Shown: positions 25,966-35,138 of the stretch, in pieces
How the letters are laid out: every line of letters starts with the position of its first letter
Position numbering within the stretch: position 1 is the stretch's first letter
Origin: Methylophilales bacterium LSUCC0135
GTDB taxonomy: Bacteria > Pseudomonadota > Gammaproteobacteria > Burkholderiales > Methylophilaceae
Reading direction: 5' to 3'
NCBI GenBank assembly: GCA_001704575.1
Contig: MCAW01000008.1
Coordinates: 5,292-69,291 of the forward strand
DNA length: 64,000 nucleotides
Notes under the pieces: model-generated
The model's input: only the letters and a program-made list of their open reading frames with translations
Databases searched by the model: none
What the model was told of the DNA's origin: nothing
Made by a program: the position numbers and the translations under genes

Positions 25966-28395
25966 TCAACGCAAGCGCAAGGCGTTCAGCACCACAATCA
26001 GCGAGCTCACAGACATGCCGATTGCAGCCATCCAGGGTGAGATCATGCCGGTTGCGGCAAATGGCAGCGCCAACGTGTTGTAACCCAGCGCCCAGGCGAA
26101 GTTTTCGCGGACGACGTTGCGCGTGAAGCGGCTGGTTGCAATGGCATGGTCGATTTCGAGCAACTGCTCGCTCAACAGGACAATGTCACCGGAGGCACGC
26201 GCCATTTGAGTACCGCTTCCCATGGCGATGGAAACCTGCGCTTTCGCCAGCACCGGCGCATCGTTGATGCCGTCGCCGACCATGGCGATGACTTCGCCCT
26301 GCTGTTGCAGACGCTCGATCGCTGCCAGTTTCTGCTCTGGAGAAGATGCCGCCTGCCAGCTGGAAATACCCAGCTGCCGGGCGTAATTTTGCACTGCCGC
26401 TTCGGTATCGCCGCTCAGAATCGAAACCACCAGACCCTTGGCCTGCAGCGCTTCGACCAGTGCCATGGCATGCGGGCGCAAGCTGTCCGCCATGACAAAG
26501 GCAGCCAGATAGCGTTCGTCATCGCTGAGCCAGATGACGGTGGAGCTTGCATCGAGCGCCGGTAGCGCCGGCACTTGCCCAGGCACTGCGTGCAAGCTCA
26601 GATTGCCGAGATAATAGCGTTTGCCGCCGAGGCTGCCGGTAACTCCCCGGCCCGGCTTGTTGGCGGCATCGCTCAGCTGTTCAAGCGCCTCGCCCTGCAG
26701 TTTCTGCGCATCAAGAAAACTTCTGGCGTAGGGATGTTCGGAATGCTGCTCCAGGCTGGCGGCGAGGCGCAGGCACTCTGCCTCGCTCAAGCTGCCGAAT
26801 GTCAGGGTCTGCTGCAATTGTGGACGGCCTTCTGTCAGGGTGCCGGTCTTGTCGAACACCACATGCGTCACTCTTGCCAGCGCTTCAAGCGCATGGCCGC
26901 GCGTCAGCAACACCCCGCGCTTGACCAGATGCGAACCGGATGCAGCAAAAGCGGCAGGGGCTGCCAGCGACAGCGCACACGGACAGCTGACGACCAATAC
27001 GGTGAGCACGATTTCCAATACACGCGATGTGTCGATCTGCACCCAGACCCAGGCAATCAGCACGACAGAGAACAGCAGCGCGTAAGTGAACCAGGCGGCA
27101 ATATGGTCGGCCAGCTCTGTCAGCCTGGGCTTTTCTGCCTGCGCACGGTCGAGCAGACGGCTGATACTGGCAATCACCGTCTCTTCGCCAAGCGCGCTCA
27201 CGCGCACCGTCAACGGGCTTTCGTAGTTGATGCTGCCGGCATACACCGTGCTGCCGGCAGTTTTCAGCAACGGCCGACTTTCGCCGGTCAGCAACGATTC
27301 ATCGGCACTGCTCTCGCCCGCCACCACGACGCCATCGGCAGCGATGGTTTCGCCGGGTTTGCAGACGATGAGATCGCCGGTTTTCAGCTCAATCAGCGGC
27401 ACCAGTTCAGGCTGTCCGTCAGCATTGAGGCGGGAAGCGATGGCCGGCACCAGCCTGAGCAGGTTTTCAGCCGATTCAACCGATTTCTCGCGCGCGTTGC
27501 GTTCGAGGAACCGGGTCGCCAGCAGAAAGAAGATGAGCATGGTCAAGGTATCGTAATAGACCTCGCCCACCCCCTGAAAGGTGGCCCAGATACTGCCGGC
27601 GAAGCCGGTGATGAGGCCGAGGCTGATCGGCACATCCATCCCCAACCGGCCGGTTTTCAGGCTGCGCCAGGCCACCTGATAAAACGGCCAGGCGGCGTAG
27701 AACATGGCAGGGATGCTGAGCACCAGACTGAACCAGCGCAGCAGTTGCGCGGTGGCGAACTCCAGCCCCTGCGCGGGGCCGGCATACAGGGCAACGGCGA
27801 TCATCATGACCTGACCGGCGGAAAGACCGGCAACGGCAAGCCGGCGGAAATCCGCCTTGCGTTGCTTGAGCCGCATGGCTTCCTGCTGCTGTGCGCTGAA
27901 CGGGTGCGCGTGGTAACCGAGTTTGCGGATCTCGGTCAGGATATCGCTCAGCTTGAGCTGACTGTCATCCCAGCTGATGCGGGCACGGTGCGAGGTATAG
28001 TTGATACTGACCTGCAGAATGCCGGGCAGCTGCCGCAGGTGGCGTTCGTTAAGCCAGATGCAAGCGGCACAGGTGATGCCTTCGAGAATCAGGGAGGCTT
28101 CCTTGCGCTGGTCCTGCGCCACCGAGACAAAGCTCTTCTGCACTTCCGGGTGATCGTAGAGCTGCAGGTCGCGAAGCTCGTCCGGTACCAGGTCTTCGAC
28201 ATTCTTCGGCAGCTCGGTTCGATAACGGTAATAATCTTCCAGCCCGTTTTCGACAATCGCCTGCGCCACCGCCTGGCAGCCATGACAGCACATGTCACGC
28301 GGTTGCTGCAGCACGACCGCCGTATAACGGGTGCCGGAGGGCACAGGCAGGCCGCAGTGGTAACAACCGGGTTGCGTATCTTGCAGAGCGCTCAT
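25966..28395 (-). CDS. ccoI: Copper-transporting P-type ATPase of cbb3 oxidase assembly
   Basis: The 809-residue P1B-type ATPase has an N-terminal cysteine cluster (C-Y-H-C-G, C-C-H-G-C), a metal-binding domain with G-I-T-C-A-A-C-I-W-L, the membrane copper motif S-C-P-C-A-L-S-L, the phosphorylation site D-K-T-G-T-L-T and the hinge G-D-G-I-N-D-A-P. The N-terminal extension is typical of CcoI/FixI. It exports copper to the periplasm for CuB insertion into CcoN. It follows ccoG and ccoH on the same strand, 23 bases after ccoH. Confidence 0.95.
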   Translation of the reverse strand: MSALQDTQPGCYHCGLPVPSGTRYTAVVLQQPRDMCCHGCQAVAQAIVENGLEDYYRYRTELPKNVEDLVPDELRDLQLYDHPEVQKSFVSVAQDQRKEASLILEGITCAACIWLNERHLRQLPGILQVSINYTSHRARISWDDSQLKLSDILTEIRKLGYHAHPFSAQQQEAMRLKQRKADFRRLAVAGLSAGQVMMIAVALYAGPAQGLEFATAQLLRWFSLVLSIPAMFYAAWPFYQVAWRSLKTGRLGMDVPISLGLITGFAGSIWATFQGVGEVYYDTLTMLIFFLLATRFLERNAREKSVESAENLLRLVPAIASRLNADGQPELVPLIELKTGDLIVCKPGETIAADGVVVAGESSADESLLTGESRPLLKTAGSTVYAGSINYESPLTVRVSALGEETVIASISRLLDRAQAEKPRLTELADHIAAWFTYALLFSVVLIAWVWVQIDTSRVLEIVLTVLVVSCPCALSLAAPAAFAASGSHLVKRGVLLTRGHALEALARVTHVVFDKTGTLTEGRPQLQQTLTFGSLSEAECLRLAASLEQHSEHPYARSFLDAQKLQGEALEQLSDAANKPGRGVTGSLGGKRYYLGNLSLHAVPGQVPALPALDASSTVIWLSDDERYLAAFVMADSLRPHAMALVEALQAKGLVVSILSGDTEAAVQNYARQLGISSWQAASSPEQKLAAIERLQQQGEVIAMVGDGINDAPVLAKAQVSIAMGSGTQMARASGDIVLLSEQLLEIDHAIATSRFTRNVVRENFAWALGYNTLALPFAATGMISPWMAAIGMSVSSLIVVLNALRLR

Positions 28396-28418
28396 CGTGA
28401 CTTCGGGTGAAGGCCAGT

Positions 28419-29213
28419 TTAATTATCGAGAAACAGCTCGTGCTGGCTGCGGAACTCTACCTCATCATGGCGGATGACAATTTCAGCCAGCCAGCGTCCG
28501 GCCTGCGGCAAAGTCAGTTCGCCCTGATAGCGGCCCGGGTCAGTTTCCTGCAAAGTCAGCGAACGATCATCCCGGCTGTTGGCCACGCGCCACAGCCCGA
28601 GCGTGACGTCGGCTGACTCGACCGGCGCACCTTCGCGATCCAGCAGGACGATGGCAATGGTGCCGGCTTGGCGGCTTTGCAGGGCTTGCACGCCTTCCAG
28701 ACTGACTTGCCAACCCAGCTCCCGCTGCTGCTCGATTCTGGCCAGATGGCCCTGATAGCTTTTGTTCTTGTCGTGCGGCACGGTACCGGGAAAGGCGGTA
28801 TGCACTTTCTGCTGCTCCGGATTGGGCAGCACGAGTTGCGCCAGCATGTCAGGCACGCCGCGGCTGGCGATCGAAAGCAGCACTGCGTTGAGCACGACCA
28901 GAAAAATGAAGAAGGCAATAATCAGTCTGGGCGCCCAGTGCATGGATTGTTTCTTCTGCTGTAGGCTGCCGAATACCGAGAGCACGCCTGCGTTGGCCAG
29001 ATAAACGGCAAAGTGGATGGCCAGTACATCGCCACCGGCCCAGTGCCGGCTGGCATACACCAGGTAGAGCAGAAACGGCAGCATGCCACTGAGCACCCCG
29101 GCCCAGAAATTGGGCAAACCGAGCCGCCGGCTGACGAAGAACAGCGCCGCCGCCAGTATCAATCCGCCGAACAGGGTTTCAGTCATGGAAATTTCCGGAA
29201 TCATCGCCAGCAT
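28419..29213 (-). CDS. ccoH: CcoH/FixH-like protein with an extra N-terminal membrane region
   Basis: Residues from about 90 on match the FixH/CcoH pattern: one membrane span, then a periplasmic domain with F-P-G-T-V-P-H-D-K-N-K-S-Y and Y-Q-G-E-L-T-L-P-Q-A-G-R-W. The 264-residue length exceeds the usual 160-180 because of an N-terminal part with about three hydrophobic segments (residues 10-85). This could be a fused small membrane protein. CcoH stabilises assembling cbb3 oxidase. The start is uncertain between three in-frame ATGs within 10 codons. Confidence 0.8.
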   Translation of the reverse strand: MLAMIPEISMTETLFGGLILAAALFFVSRRLGLPNFWAGVLSGMLPFLLYLVYASRHWAGGDVLAIHFAVYLANAGVLSVFGSLQQKKQSMHWAPRLIIAFFIFLVVLNAVLLSIASRGVPDMLAQLVLPNPEQQKVHTAFPGTVPHDKNKSYQGHLARIEQQRELGWQVSLEGVQALQSRQAGTIAIVLLDREGAPVESADVTLGLWRVANSRDDRSLTLQETDPGRYQGELTLPQAGRWLAEIVIRHDEVEFRSQHELFLDN

Positions 29214-29221
29214 GCTGCCGC

Positions 29222-30640
29222 CTATCGTTTGCTGTTGAAATTGGTCTGCACCACCAGCGGCTCTGCTTCCGGGCTGGCAGGCTGAATGACGAAATCGAAG
29301 GACTGCGTGGCGATGGCTATTTCACGCGGCAAATCGATGCGAGCGCCTATGGTCAGGCTCTTGCCTGCCCGCACGCGGATTTGCGGGATGTCGCCGATGT
29401 TGAGAGATTCGGCAGGAATGCCGCGTACCGTCAATTCGTAGATTTCTTCATGCTCGGTCTTGTTGACGATATGAATCTGGTAGCGATTGCGGAAACTGCC
29501 GTCCGACAATGTGACGAACAGCGGCTGGCGCGTCTGCTGCACGGTCACTTCGGTATCGCTGCGCGTGCCGATGTTGTAGAACAGGAATGCGGTCGCAACG
29601 ATCAGCGCCAGCGCGTAACCCCACACCTTCAGACGCTTCCACTCCAGATGCGGTCTGGAAGGATGCTCGCTGCTCAGGTTGCGTTCGGAATCGTAGCGGA
29701 TCAGGTCGCGCGGATAACCGACAGAATCCATGATGTTGTTGCAGGCGTCGATGCACAGACCGCAGGAGATGCATTGATACTGCAGGCCATCGCGTATGTC
29801 GATGCCGGTCGGGCAAACCTGCACGCAGAAGCCGCAATCAATGCAATCGCCGTGTCCCTTGGCCTGGCGCTCCTCGCGTGTTTTCAGCCCGGCTTTCGGA
29901 ATCATACGGCCCGCAGTGCCTTCTCCGCGCCGCGCATCGTAGCTCACTGCCAGCGTATCAGGCTCGTACATGACACCCTGAAAACGCGCATACGGACAGC
30001 CCATGGTGCAGACATGCTCGCGAATGACGCCGGCGGCAAGATAAGTGGTGATGGTCAACACCACCACCGTGATGTAGCCGGCCTGCGCCGCTTCGCCGCT
30101 GAACAGCCTGACGACGAATTCAGGCGCATAACTGAAATAGGCAGCAAAGGTGACAGCGGTCCAGAACGATATCAGTATCATCAGGGCGTGCGAACTGCCG
30201 ACCTTGAGCAGCTTTTCAGCATTCCAGGGCTGGTTCTTCAGGCGCAAGCGGGCCGGGCGCTCACCCTGTATGCGATGCTCGATCCAGATAAAGAGGTCCG
30301 ACCAAAGCGTCTGGAAACAGAAATAACCGCACCATGCACGTCCGATCAGGCCGGTGGTGAAGAACAGCAGCGCTGCCGCTATGAACAACAGCATGGCCAG
30401 CCAGAAAATATCCTGCGGGTAGACGATCAGATCGAAAATGAAGAAGCGGCGCGTATCGAGATCGAACATGACGGCCTGATCGGCTGCGCTGTTGCGCGAC
30501 CACGGCATCCAAGGCAGCAGAAAATAGACGGAATACGCCAACAGCATGATGGCCGTTTTGAAGTTGCGGAACTTGCCCTTGACCGAGCGCGTAACGATAG
30601 GAATATGCTTAAGTGCTGGCTTGGCGCTGCTGACTTCCAT
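29222..30640 (-). CDS. ccoG: Cytochrome c oxidase accessory protein CcoG (RdxA/FixG)
   Basis: The 472-residue membrane protein has about five spans, a ferredoxin-type region with two cluster motifs (C-I-D-C-G-F-C-V-Q-V-C-P and C-I-S-C-G-L-C-I-D-A-C), and a C-terminal periplasmic Ig-like domain. CcoG is reported to act in copper reduction for cbb3 maturation. It is the first of the ccoGHI run and is separated from ccoP by a strong terminator, so it probably has its own promoter in the 75-base gap. Confidence 0.93.
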   Translation of the reverse strand: MEVSSAKPALKHIPIVTRSVKGKFRNFKTAIMLLAYSVYFLLPWMPWSRNSAADQAVMFDLDTRRFFIFDLIVYPQDIFWLAMLLFIAAALLFFTTGLIGRAWCGYFCFQTLWSDLFIWIEHRIQGERPARLRLKNQPWNAEKLLKVGSSHALMILISFWTAVTFAAYFSYAPEFVVRLFSGEAAQAGYITVVVLTITTYLAAGVIREHVCTMGCPYARFQGVMYEPDTLAVSYDARRGEGTAGRMIPKAGLKTREERQAKGHGDCIDCGFCVQVCPTGIDIRDGLQYQCISCGLCIDACNNIMDSVGYPRDLIRYDSERNLSSEHPSRPHLEWKRLKVWGYALALIVATAFLFYNIGTRSDTEVTVQQTRQPLFVTLSDGSFRNRYQIHIVNKTEHEEIYELTVRGIPAESLNIGDIPQIRVRAGKSLTIGARIDLPREIAIATQSFDFVIQPASPEAEPLVVQTNFNSKR

Positions 30641-30714
30641 GGCTATGACTCACCTGTTGATAGATTGCTGCTGAAACAGAGGTAATTCGCGGTTAAATGT
30701 AGACACTGCAAAAA

Positions 30715-30748
30715 GCATAAAGGCTCACGGCAGCGTGAGCCTTTATGC
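30715..30748 (-). terminator. Strong terminator between ccoP and ccoG
   Basis: A perfect 14-bp stem, GCATAAAGGCTCAC/GTGAGCCTTTATGC, with a 6-base loop is followed on the minus strand by TTTTT. It should end most ccoNOQP transcripts before ccoG. Confidence 0.9.
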
Positions 30749-30761
30749 AGATGAAACCCGA

Positions 30762-31742
30762 TTACTTGCCGCCGCCCAGGCCTTGATGCACGTAAACCGT
30801 GAGCAGTTTGATCTGGTCGGGCTTGAGGCGATCTTCCCAGGGAGGCATGACGCCACGATTGAGGCCGCCGGAAATGATGGTCTTCACTGCCTTCAGTTTT
30901 TCTTCGGGCGTGCTCATTTCAGGGATGTTGGCCCACAACCAGATCTTGTCAGTCAGGTTGGCCGAACCGATGCCTTCGATACCCTTGGCATCAGCGCCGT
31001 GGCAGGCATAGCAGCCGGCAGTGTTGGTCTGGAACAGCTTGGCGCCGGAACTGGCGCTACCGGCATCATGAGGTTCGCCGGAAAGGTTCAGCACGTAGTT
31101 TGCAAGCTGTCCTATTTCCTCATCGGAAATGATTTCCTTGAACGGCGGCATGTAACCGCGACGGCCATGCACGATGGTGGCTTCGATCTGCTCGTAAGCG
31201 CCGCCATACTGCCAGTGGTCGTCGGTCAGGTTGGGCGCAAACCCAATGACCCCCTGTCCGCCGGCCTGGTGGCATGGCGCACAGTTATCGGAGAACAGCG
31301 TCTTGCCTGCGGAGGTGACGAATTGCATGAGCTCGGCATCCTGCGCGATCTGTTCGTACGGCGTTGCCGCCACCTTGTCGAACCACTGTTTCTGTGCGGC
31401 ATGCAGTTCATTCATTTCCACCATGAACTTGGAGCGCATGTTCCAGTGCGTGGTTTTCTCGACTTCGGTACCGTCGACCTGGGTTGCCGTGTAAGTGATG
31501 CTGTTGAGACCCGGCACGCCCTTGGTGTAGGTGTTGCCGACCGGCCATGCCGGATAGAACAGCCAGTAAACCACGGTAAAAATCGCGGTGATGTAAAACG
31601 CCCATACCCACCATCTCGGCAACGGGTTGGTCAGCTCACGGATGTCACCATCCCATGAGTGCCCGGTGGTTGGCACGCCGCCTTGGCTGAATACTGGCTT
31701 TTGTTCGGCTGTGCCGCTATCTTTTGTATTTTCCTGACTCAT
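30762..31742 (-). CDS. ccoP: cbb3 oxidase subunit III, diheme cytochrome c
   Basis: The 326-residue protein has an N-terminal membrane span (about 45-66) and two class I cytochrome c domains with C-A-P-C-H (Cys154-His158) and C-Y-A-C-H (Cys244-His248); Met ligands lie in the M-P-P-F and M-P-P-W segments. It passes electrons from cytochrome c to CcoO. I start it at the ATG at 31742, directly after the ccoQ stop, with a GGGCAAGTG site; an upstream in-frame start would overlap ccoQ. Confidence 0.95.
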   Translation of the reverse strand: MSQENTKDSGTAEQKPVFSQGGVPTTGHSWDGDIRELTNPLPRWWVWAFYITAIFTVVYWLFYPAWPVGNTYTKGVPGLNSITYTATQVDGTEVEKTTHWNMRSKFMVEMNELHAAQKQWFDKVAATPYEQIAQDAELMQFVTSAGKTLFSDNCAPCHQAGGQGVIGFAPNLTDDHWQYGGAYEQIEATIVHGRRGYMPPFKEIISDEEIGQLANYVLNLSGEPHDAGSASSGAKLFQTNTAGCYACHGADAKGIEGIGSANLTDKIWLWANIPEMSTPEEKLKAVKTIISGGLNRGVMPPWEDRLKPDQIKLLTVYVHQGLGGGK

Positions 31743-31743
31743 A

Positions 31744-31926
31744 TCACTTGCCCTTGAACTCTGTTTCGTCATCTTCCAGCGGGATATTTTTGTAACTTTC
31801 CAGTCTCTGACTGCGCTTGCGGCTACCGTACACGTAGAACAGAATGCCGCAGAACAGGGTGAAAAAAATCAGCAATGCCAGCGGCTTGGTGTTCTCAAAC
31901 TGGGTAAACCATAAAAGCAGTTCCAT
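31744..31926 (-). CDS. ccoQ: cbb3 oxidase subunit CcoQ (subunit IV)
   Basis: The 60-residue single-span protein has a hydrophobic segment at about residues 15-33 followed by a basic, then acidic tail (Y-G-S-R-K-R-S-Q-R-L-E-S-Y). Size, topology and place between ccoO and ccoP fit CcoQ, which stabilises CcoP in the complex. Confidence 0.9.
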   Translation of the reverse strand: MELLLWFTQFENTKPLALLIFFTLFCGILFYVYGSRKRSQRLESYKNIPLEDDETEFKGK

Positions 31927-31938
31927 GATGTAACGGCC

Positions 31939-32673
31939 TTAACGGAATTTCACAAAATAATCGTCGTCGTATTTCTTGAAATCGACCAGTGTGCCCAGCA
32001 TCTGCAGATAAGCCACCAGGGCATCCATCTCGGTCAGCTTGTCCGGGTTGGTATCGTAATTACCTTGTTGCGCCTGTTCGATCAGATTCTTCTCGGCATC
32101 CGGAATGTGCAGGTACTTGGCCACATCAGCGCCGAACTCCTCGACGTTGCGGTCGTACTCGGCCTGGGTTTCCGAATACGGCACGCCGGTCTTACGCAAG
32201 GCGCGCAGTCTGAGGCTAATATCGGAATAATCCAGATCGTTCTTCGCCAGCCACGGATAATTCGGCATCACGGATTGCGGCACCAGCGAGCGCGGTGCGA
32301 TCAAATGCTGGGTCTGCCAGTCATTCGAGTACTTGCCGCCGACACGCGCGAGATCAGGGCCGGTACGCTTGGAACCCCACTGGAACGGATGATCGTACTT
32401 GGATTCAGCCGCCAGCGAGTAGTGGCCGTAACGCAAGGCTTCATCGCGGAACGGACGGATCATCTGCGAGTGGCACAGATAGCAACCCTCGCGGATGTAG
32501 ATGTCGCGGCCGCGCAGTTCCAGAGGTTTGTATGGGCGAACACCTTCGACTTTTTCCACGGTTTCCTTGATGAAAAACAGTGGAACGATCTCGACCAGGC
32601 CGCCCGCGCTGATGGCGACCATGGTCAGGACCAACAAAATACCCAGGTTACGTTCAATCTTGTCGTGCTTCAT
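31939..32673 (-). CDS. ccoO: cbb3 oxidase subunit II, monoheme cytochrome c
   Basis: The 244-residue protein has an N-terminal membrane anchor (about 10-33) and one heme c site, C-Y-L-C-H (Cys64-His68), inside the conserved I-R-E-G-C-Y-L-C-H-S-Q-M-I-R-P-F. The expected Met ligand lies in V-M-P-N-Y-P-W. It relays electrons to CcoN. It is spaced 37 bases from ccoN and 12 bases from ccoQ. Confidence 0.96.
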   Translation of the reverse strand: MKHDKIERNLGILLVLTMVAISAGGLVEIVPLFFIKETVEKVEGVRPYKPLELRGRDIYIREGCYLCHSQMIRPFRDEALRYGHYSLAAESKYDHPFQWGSKRTGPDLARVGGKYSNDWQTQHLIAPRSLVPQSVMPNYPWLAKNDLDYSDISLRLRALRKTGVPYSETQAEYDRNVEEFGADVAKYLHIPDAEKNLIEQAQQGNYDTNPDKLTEMDALVAYLQMLGTLVDFKKYDDDYFVKFR

Positions 32674-32710
32674 GCTGACTCCAGACTCTTAATCTTTACA
32701 ATTTTGCCGC

Positions 32711-34180
32711 TCAGGCCGCATTGGCGCTCAGCTTGCCTTCGATCTGCTGTTCGGCAGTCGCTTCGACGCTGCCCTTGCGTATGGTCTTGTACATGTTGTA
32801 GCACATCAGAATCATGCCGGCGAGGAAGAAGGCTCCGCCGACTGCACGCATGATGTAGAACGGATGTGCGGCCGCCACAGATTCGACGAACGAGTACTGC
32901 AGGTTGCCGAAGTCATCGAAAGCGCGCCACATGAGACCCTGCATGATGCCGGAGATCCACATCGCGGTGATGTAAAGCAGGATACCGATGGTCGCCAGCC
33001 AGAAATGCACGTTGATCATTTTCAGGCTGTGCATCGGCGTATTCCACAGACGCGGAACCAGATGATACAAACTGCCGAAGGTAATCATCGCCACCCATCC
33101 GAGCGCGCCGGAATGCACGTGGCCGACGGTCCAGTCAGTGTAGTGCGACAGCGCGTTGACATCCTTAAGCGACATCATCGGGCCCTCGAAGGTGGACATG
33201 CCGTAGAACGACAGTGCAACGATGAGGAAACGCATGACCGGGTCGGTGCGCAACTTGTCCCAGGCACCAGACAAGGTCAGGATACCGTTGATCATGCCGC
33301 CCCATGATGGCAGCAACAGCATGATGGAGAAGGTGGCTGCGAGGGTCGATGTCCAGTCAGGAATCGCTGTCCAGTGCAGGTGGTGAGAACCGGCCCACAT
33401 GTACAGGAAAATAATGGCCCAGAAGTGAATGACGGAAAGGCGGTAGGAATAGACCGGACGGCCGGCTTGCTTCGGTACGAAGTAATACATCATGCCGAGG
33501 AAGGCCGCAGTCAGGAAGAAGCCCACTGCATTGTGACCGTACCACCATTGCGTCATGGCGTCCTGCACGCCGGCAAACAGGCTGTAGGACTTCATGGAGA
33601 AGAGCTCGACCGGAATGGCGAGGTTGTTGAAAACGTGCAGCAGTGCGGTTGCCAGAATGAATGCGAGGTAGAACCAGTTGGCCACATAGATGTGCGGCTG
33701 TTTGCGCTTCATCAGGGTGCCGACGAATACAGTCAGATAAGCAACCCAGACAAACAGGATCAGGAGGTCGATCGGCCATTCCATCTCGGCATACTCACGG
33801 CCCTGGCTGTAACCGAACATGTTGCCGAGCGCTGCAAAGACGATTGCCGCCTGCCAGCCCCAGAACGTGAAATTGGCCAGACCATCGCTAAACAGACGCG
33901 CCTGACAGGTGCGTTGAACCACGTAATAGGAAGTCGCAAACAGTGCGCTACCGCCAAACCCGAAAATCACTGCACCTGTATGCACCGGACGCAAACGACC
34001 GAATGTAATGTACGGATTATCAAAATTAAGTACCGGGAATGCGAGTTCGGAGGCGATATATACGCCAACAAACATGCCGATTGCACCCCAAACCAATGTC
34101 ATGATGGTGAACTTGCGGACAATATCGTAATTGTATTGTTCGTTACTGCTCACCGTTGCTGCTGTACCCGTCGCTGCCAT
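32711..34180 (-). CDS. ccoN: cbb3 oxidase catalytic subunit I
   Basis: The 489-residue heme-copper oxidase of the C family has 12 expected spans. Metal ligands are seen in R-P-V-H-T-G (heme b), W-Y-G-H-N-A-V (CuB), A-G-S-H-H-L-H-W (CuB pair) and V-G-H-V-H-S-G-A (hemes). It reduces oxygen at low concentrations. The ATG at 34180 has GGGAG upstream; a GTG one codon before is possible. It heads ccoNOQP. Confidence 0.97.
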   Translation of the reverse strand: MAATGTAATVSSNEQYNYDIVRKFTIMTLVWGAIGMFVGVYIASELAFPVLNFDNPYITFGRLRPVHTGAVIFGFGGSALFATSYYVVQRTCQARLFSDGLANFTFWGWQAAIVFAALGNMFGYSQGREYAEMEWPIDLLILFVWVAYLTVFVGTLMKRKQPHIYVANWFYLAFILATALLHVFNNLAIPVELFSMKSYSLFAGVQDAMTQWWYGHNAVGFFLTAAFLGMMYYFVPKQAGRPVYSYRLSVIHFWAIIFLYMWAGSHHLHWTAIPDWTSTLAATFSIMLLLPSWGGMINGILTLSGAWDKLRTDPVMRFLIVALSFYGMSTFEGPMMSLKDVNALSHYTDWTVGHVHSGALGWVAMITFGSLYHLVPRLWNTPMHSLKMINVHFWLATIGILLYITAMWISGIMQGLMWRAFDDFGNLQYSFVESVAAAHPFYIMRAVGGAFFLAGMILMCYNMYKTIRKGSVEATAEQQIEGKLSANAA

Positions 34181-34298
34181 CACTACGACTCCCGAAAATC
34201 AAACTCGACAATAAAAACCTGTAACTCACGCATGGAAATTTACAACGAACTGCTCAAGACTGGGCGGATCAGCCGCAAACCCCGCATTTGAGCCCGAC

Positions 34299-34328
34299 AT
34301 TATAGTCTTCATACAAGCCGCTCAACAA
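34299..34328 (-). promoter_or_regulatory. Sigma-70-like promoter for ccoNOQP
   Basis: On the minus strand TTGTTG (34323-34328) and TATAAT (34299-34304) are 18 bases apart, 119 bases before the ccoN start. No FNR/ANR-type TTGAT-N4-ATCAA site is visible in this gap. Confidence 0.55.
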
Positions 34329-34350
34329 CCGGAAAATGACCGGACAAGCC

Positions 34351-34938
34351 CTAAAGCAAACGGCTCAAATCGTGGGCAATCTCGACCGGCTTTTGTCCGT
34401 ATTTCAGATAGATGCGGATTTTTCCTTTTTTATCATAAACATAAATTCCGGCACTGTGATCGAAACTGTAGCCTGTCTGACCGGCCTCCTGCTGTTTGGC
34501 ATAGAATATCTTGAAGGTTTTGGCAGTCTGGTCGATTTCCTCTGTCGTGCCTGTCAAGCCGATAAAACGGCTGTCGAAAGAAGGCACGAACTTCGCCAGC
34601 ACATCGGGGGTGTCACGTTCTGGGTCGACAGTAACGAACAGCACCTGCACGTCATTGCTGCGCTCGCCCATCAGCTTCATTGCCGCGGCGAGGTCCGCCA
34701 TCGTCGTCGGGCATATATCAGGACAATGGGCAAAGCCGAAAAACAGCGCAACCACCTTGCCTTCAAAATCAGCCAGCTGCCTTTTGTTGCCCTGGTGATC
34801 GGTCAGTTCGAAGCCACTGGCAAAGTCTGCTCCGGTAATGTCGGTGCCGAACAGGGACGACTCATCACCAGAAGGCTTGCAGGCCGTCAGAACAAGCATC
34901 AGAAATAAGGCAACGAGACGTGTGATTGATTTAAGCAT
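34351..34938 (-). CDS. SCO1/SenC-type copper chaperone lipoprotein
   Basis: The 195-residue protein has a lipoprotein signal ending L-T-A-C and a thioredoxin-like fold with the copper motif C-P-D-I-C and the distant His in S-F-D-H-S-A-G. SCO proteins deliver copper or reduce disulfides during CuA and cbb3 assembly. It lies upstream of ccoN on the same strand, which supports a role with cbb3. The gene has its own promoter-sized gap before ilvE. Confidence 0.92.
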   Translation of the reverse strand: MLKSITRLVALFLMLVLTACKPSGDESSLFGTDITGADFASGFELTDHQGNKRQLADFEGKVVALFFGFAHCPDICPTTMADLAAAMKLMGERSNDVQVLFVTVDPERDTPDVLAKFVPSFDSRFIGLTGTTEEIDQTAKTFKIFYAKQQEAGQTGYSFDHSAGIYVYDKKGKIRIYLKYGQKPVEIAHDLSRLL

Positions 34939-35081
34939 TTTCAGTCATCCTTTTAATCCTGAAATGATTCTAGCACGCTGCCACAGCGATTATTTGTGCA
35001 GAAAAACCGATGCAGGCATAACAAATCGAACATCTGCGACGCGTCCGGACAAATTCCCTGCAAAGACGCCAAATCCCGCTA

Positions 35082-35109
35082 TTCAATTCATCAAAGTTAC
35101 GTTTACAAT
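35082..35109 (+). promoter_or_regulatory. Candidate promoter for ilvE
   Basis: TTCAAT and TACAAT are spaced 16 bases apart, 29 bases before the ilvE ATG. The -35 match is weak. Confidence 0.4.
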
Positions 35110-35138
35110 TAAGGTTTTGCTTTTCAGGGAAATTCAAG

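Noticed and set aside
26575-28410. 611-codon open frame antisense to ccoI
   Set aside because: It lies opposite a fully supported P-type ATPase and its product is low-complexity His/Gln/Gly-rich with no family pattern.
29381-30685. 434-codon open frame antisense to ccoG
   Set aside because: It is the reverse shadow of a well-supported gene in GC-rich sequence and has no recognisable domain.
34184-34350. FNR/ANR site before ccoNOQP
   Set aside because: I looked for TTGAT-N4-ATCAA in this gap and found none.
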